DNA of 5,966 nucleotides from an uncultured Bacteroidales bacterium (GTDB lineage Bacteria; Bacteroidota; Bacteroidia; Bacteroidales; UBA932), in the NCBI GenBank assembly GCA_946627685.1, contig CAMOVV010000084.1, positions 1-5,966 of the forward strand, written 5' to 3'. The notes below the pieces were generated by a model. The model was not told the origin of the DNA, ran no database searches, and was given only the letters and a program-made list of their open reading frames with translations. The translations under genes were made by a program, and so were the position numbers. Below are positions 5,221-5,966 of the stretch, piece after piece (position 1 is the first letter of the stretch; the number at the start of each line of letters is the position of its first letter).

Positions 5221-5966
5221 TTATCTCATGAGGAAAGAATAGTGGGACGTGTTCTTGAGCGCGATGCAGGTGCCGCGGGCCACAGCCCTCAGGGGGTCTT
5301 CAGCCACGTGGAACTGGATATTCACTTTTTCGGAAAAACGCTTGTCTATGCCCCTGAGAAGGGCGCCGCCGCCGGAGAGGTAGATGCCGTTCTCCACTAT
5401 GTCGGAGTAAAGCTCGGGGGGAGTGTTCTCCAGGCAGTGGAGGATGGAGGTCTCGATTTTGGCTACGGACTTGTCGATGCAGTGGGCTATTTCCTGGTAG
5501 GAAATCGTGGCCTCGACGGGGAGGGCGGTCATGACATTCTGGCCGCGTACCACGAAGGGCTCCGGCTCGTCGTCGAGCTCGGTGATGACAGACCCCACGG
5601 CGATTTTTATCTTTTCAGCGGTGATTTCTCCCACTTTGATGTTGTGCTGCTGCCTGAGGTACTGCTGGATGTCGTCGGTGAACACGTAGCCGGCGGTGCG
5701 GATGCTCTCCTGGACTACGATGCCTCCGAGGGAGATGACGGCAATCTCCGCGGTGCCGCCTCCTATATCGACCACCATGTTGCCCTTGGGAGCTTCGACG
5801 TCGAGGCCGATTCCGAGGGCTGCAGCCATTGGCTCGAAAATGAGGAAGACGTCGCGTCCTCCGGCATGTTCGGAAGAGTCGCGCACGGCCCTTATCTCAA
5901 CCTCGGTGCTGCCGGAGGGAATGCCGACGACGATTTTGAGGTTGGGGGTGAAGAGGCTGCGGTGCT
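5221..5966 (-). CDS. mreB: MreB, actin-like rod-shape protein (3' part; 5' end beyond window)
   Basis: MreB is the bacterial actin homologue. Its ATP-dependent filaments lie on the inner face of the cytoplasmic membrane and orient the cell-wall elongation machinery. The window contains the last 247 codons, roughly 70% of a protein that is usually about 340-350 aa. The reading frame stays open to the right edge, so the true start lies outside. A GTG at 5886 is internal: the residues upstream of it (IVVGIPSGSTEVE) are typical MreB. Fragment landmarks are EPMAAA near residues 44-49, the phosphate-2 motif DIGGGTAEIAVI near 66-77, the AEKIK helix near 116-120, and the adenosine-binding SGGGALLRGID near 197-207, followed by AEDPLRAVARG. 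All expected C-terminal landmarks are intact. The TAA stop (5223-5221) directly abuts the mreC ATG, in the same frame. The identification is firm; MreB paralogues such as Mbl cannot be excluded by motif alone, but the mreCD neighbours argue for MreB. Confidence 0.97.
   Translation of the reverse strand, partial: HRSLFTPNLKIVVGIPSGSTEVEIRAVRDSSEHAGGRDVFLIFEPMAAALGIGLDVEAPKGNMVVDIGGGTAEIAVISLGGIVVQESIRTAGYVFTDDIQQYLRQQHNIKVGEITAEKIKIAVGSVITELDDEPEPFVVRGQNVMTALPVEATISYQEIAHCIDKSVAKIETSILHCLENTPPELYSDIVENGIYLSGGGALLRGIDKRFSEKVNIQFHVAEDPLRAVARGTCIALKNTSHYSFLMR

Noticed and set aside
5221..5886. A GTG-started 221-codon MreB as a complete short gene
   Set aside because: The frame continues upstream to the window edge and encodes conserved MreB sequence, so the GTG is internal and the gene is truncated only by the window.
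1..5966. CRISPR array, tRNA or rRNA gene, insertion sequence, attachment site
   Set aside because: Nearly every base is coding, and reading by eye gave no spaced repeats, terminal inverted repeats or RNA-gene signatures.

Overview
The window holds one contiguous block of six genes, all on the minus strand, so transcription runs from base 5966 towards base 1. In transcription order they are mreB (3' part only), mreC, mreD, mrdA (PBP2), rodA, and the 5' part of a CobW/COG0523-family metallochaperone GTPase. The first five are the classical rod-elongation (elongasome) operon. The sixth is cut off by the left edge.

The proteins look like Bacteroidota, most likely Bacteroidales. RodA is long (485 aa), with extra membrane segments compared with the proteobacterial form. 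PBP2 has a Cys/His-rich loop next to an SCN motif. The COG0523 protein has a GYLGSGKTT P-loop and a GCICC motif like those I remember from that phylum. Most starts lack a well-placed Shine-Dalgarno sequence, which also fits. Base composition looks moderately GC-rich (mid-fifties percent by eye, not counted), so a high-GC lineage such as the Rikenellaceae or a related uncultured group is possible. I cannot name a genus.

Layout, right to left: the mreB C-terminal 247 codons (5966-5221) abut mreC (5220-4378) with no gap. mreC overlaps mreD (4381-3875) by four bases (ATGA). A 32-base gap, the largest in the window, precedes mrdA (3842-1989), which appears to start at TTG. One base separates mrdA from rodA (1987-530), and three bases separate rodA from the COG0523 gene (526 to the edge). 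No terminator, RNA gene, mobile element or CRISPR array was seen. There is one weak candidate internal promoter element.

How the genes work together: MreB filaments on the inner membrane face position MreC and MreD. MreC reaches the periplasm and activates PBP2. RodA polymerises lipid II into glycan and PBP2 crosslinks it, elongating the side wall. The COG0523 GTPase is not a known elongasome part. Its position in the operon is the most thought-provoking feature here, because such proteins handle metals (often zinc) and PBP2 carries a Cys/His cluster that could bind metal.

I do not see an undescribed system. This is a conserved housekeeping region with some lineage-specific details, listed in the findings.
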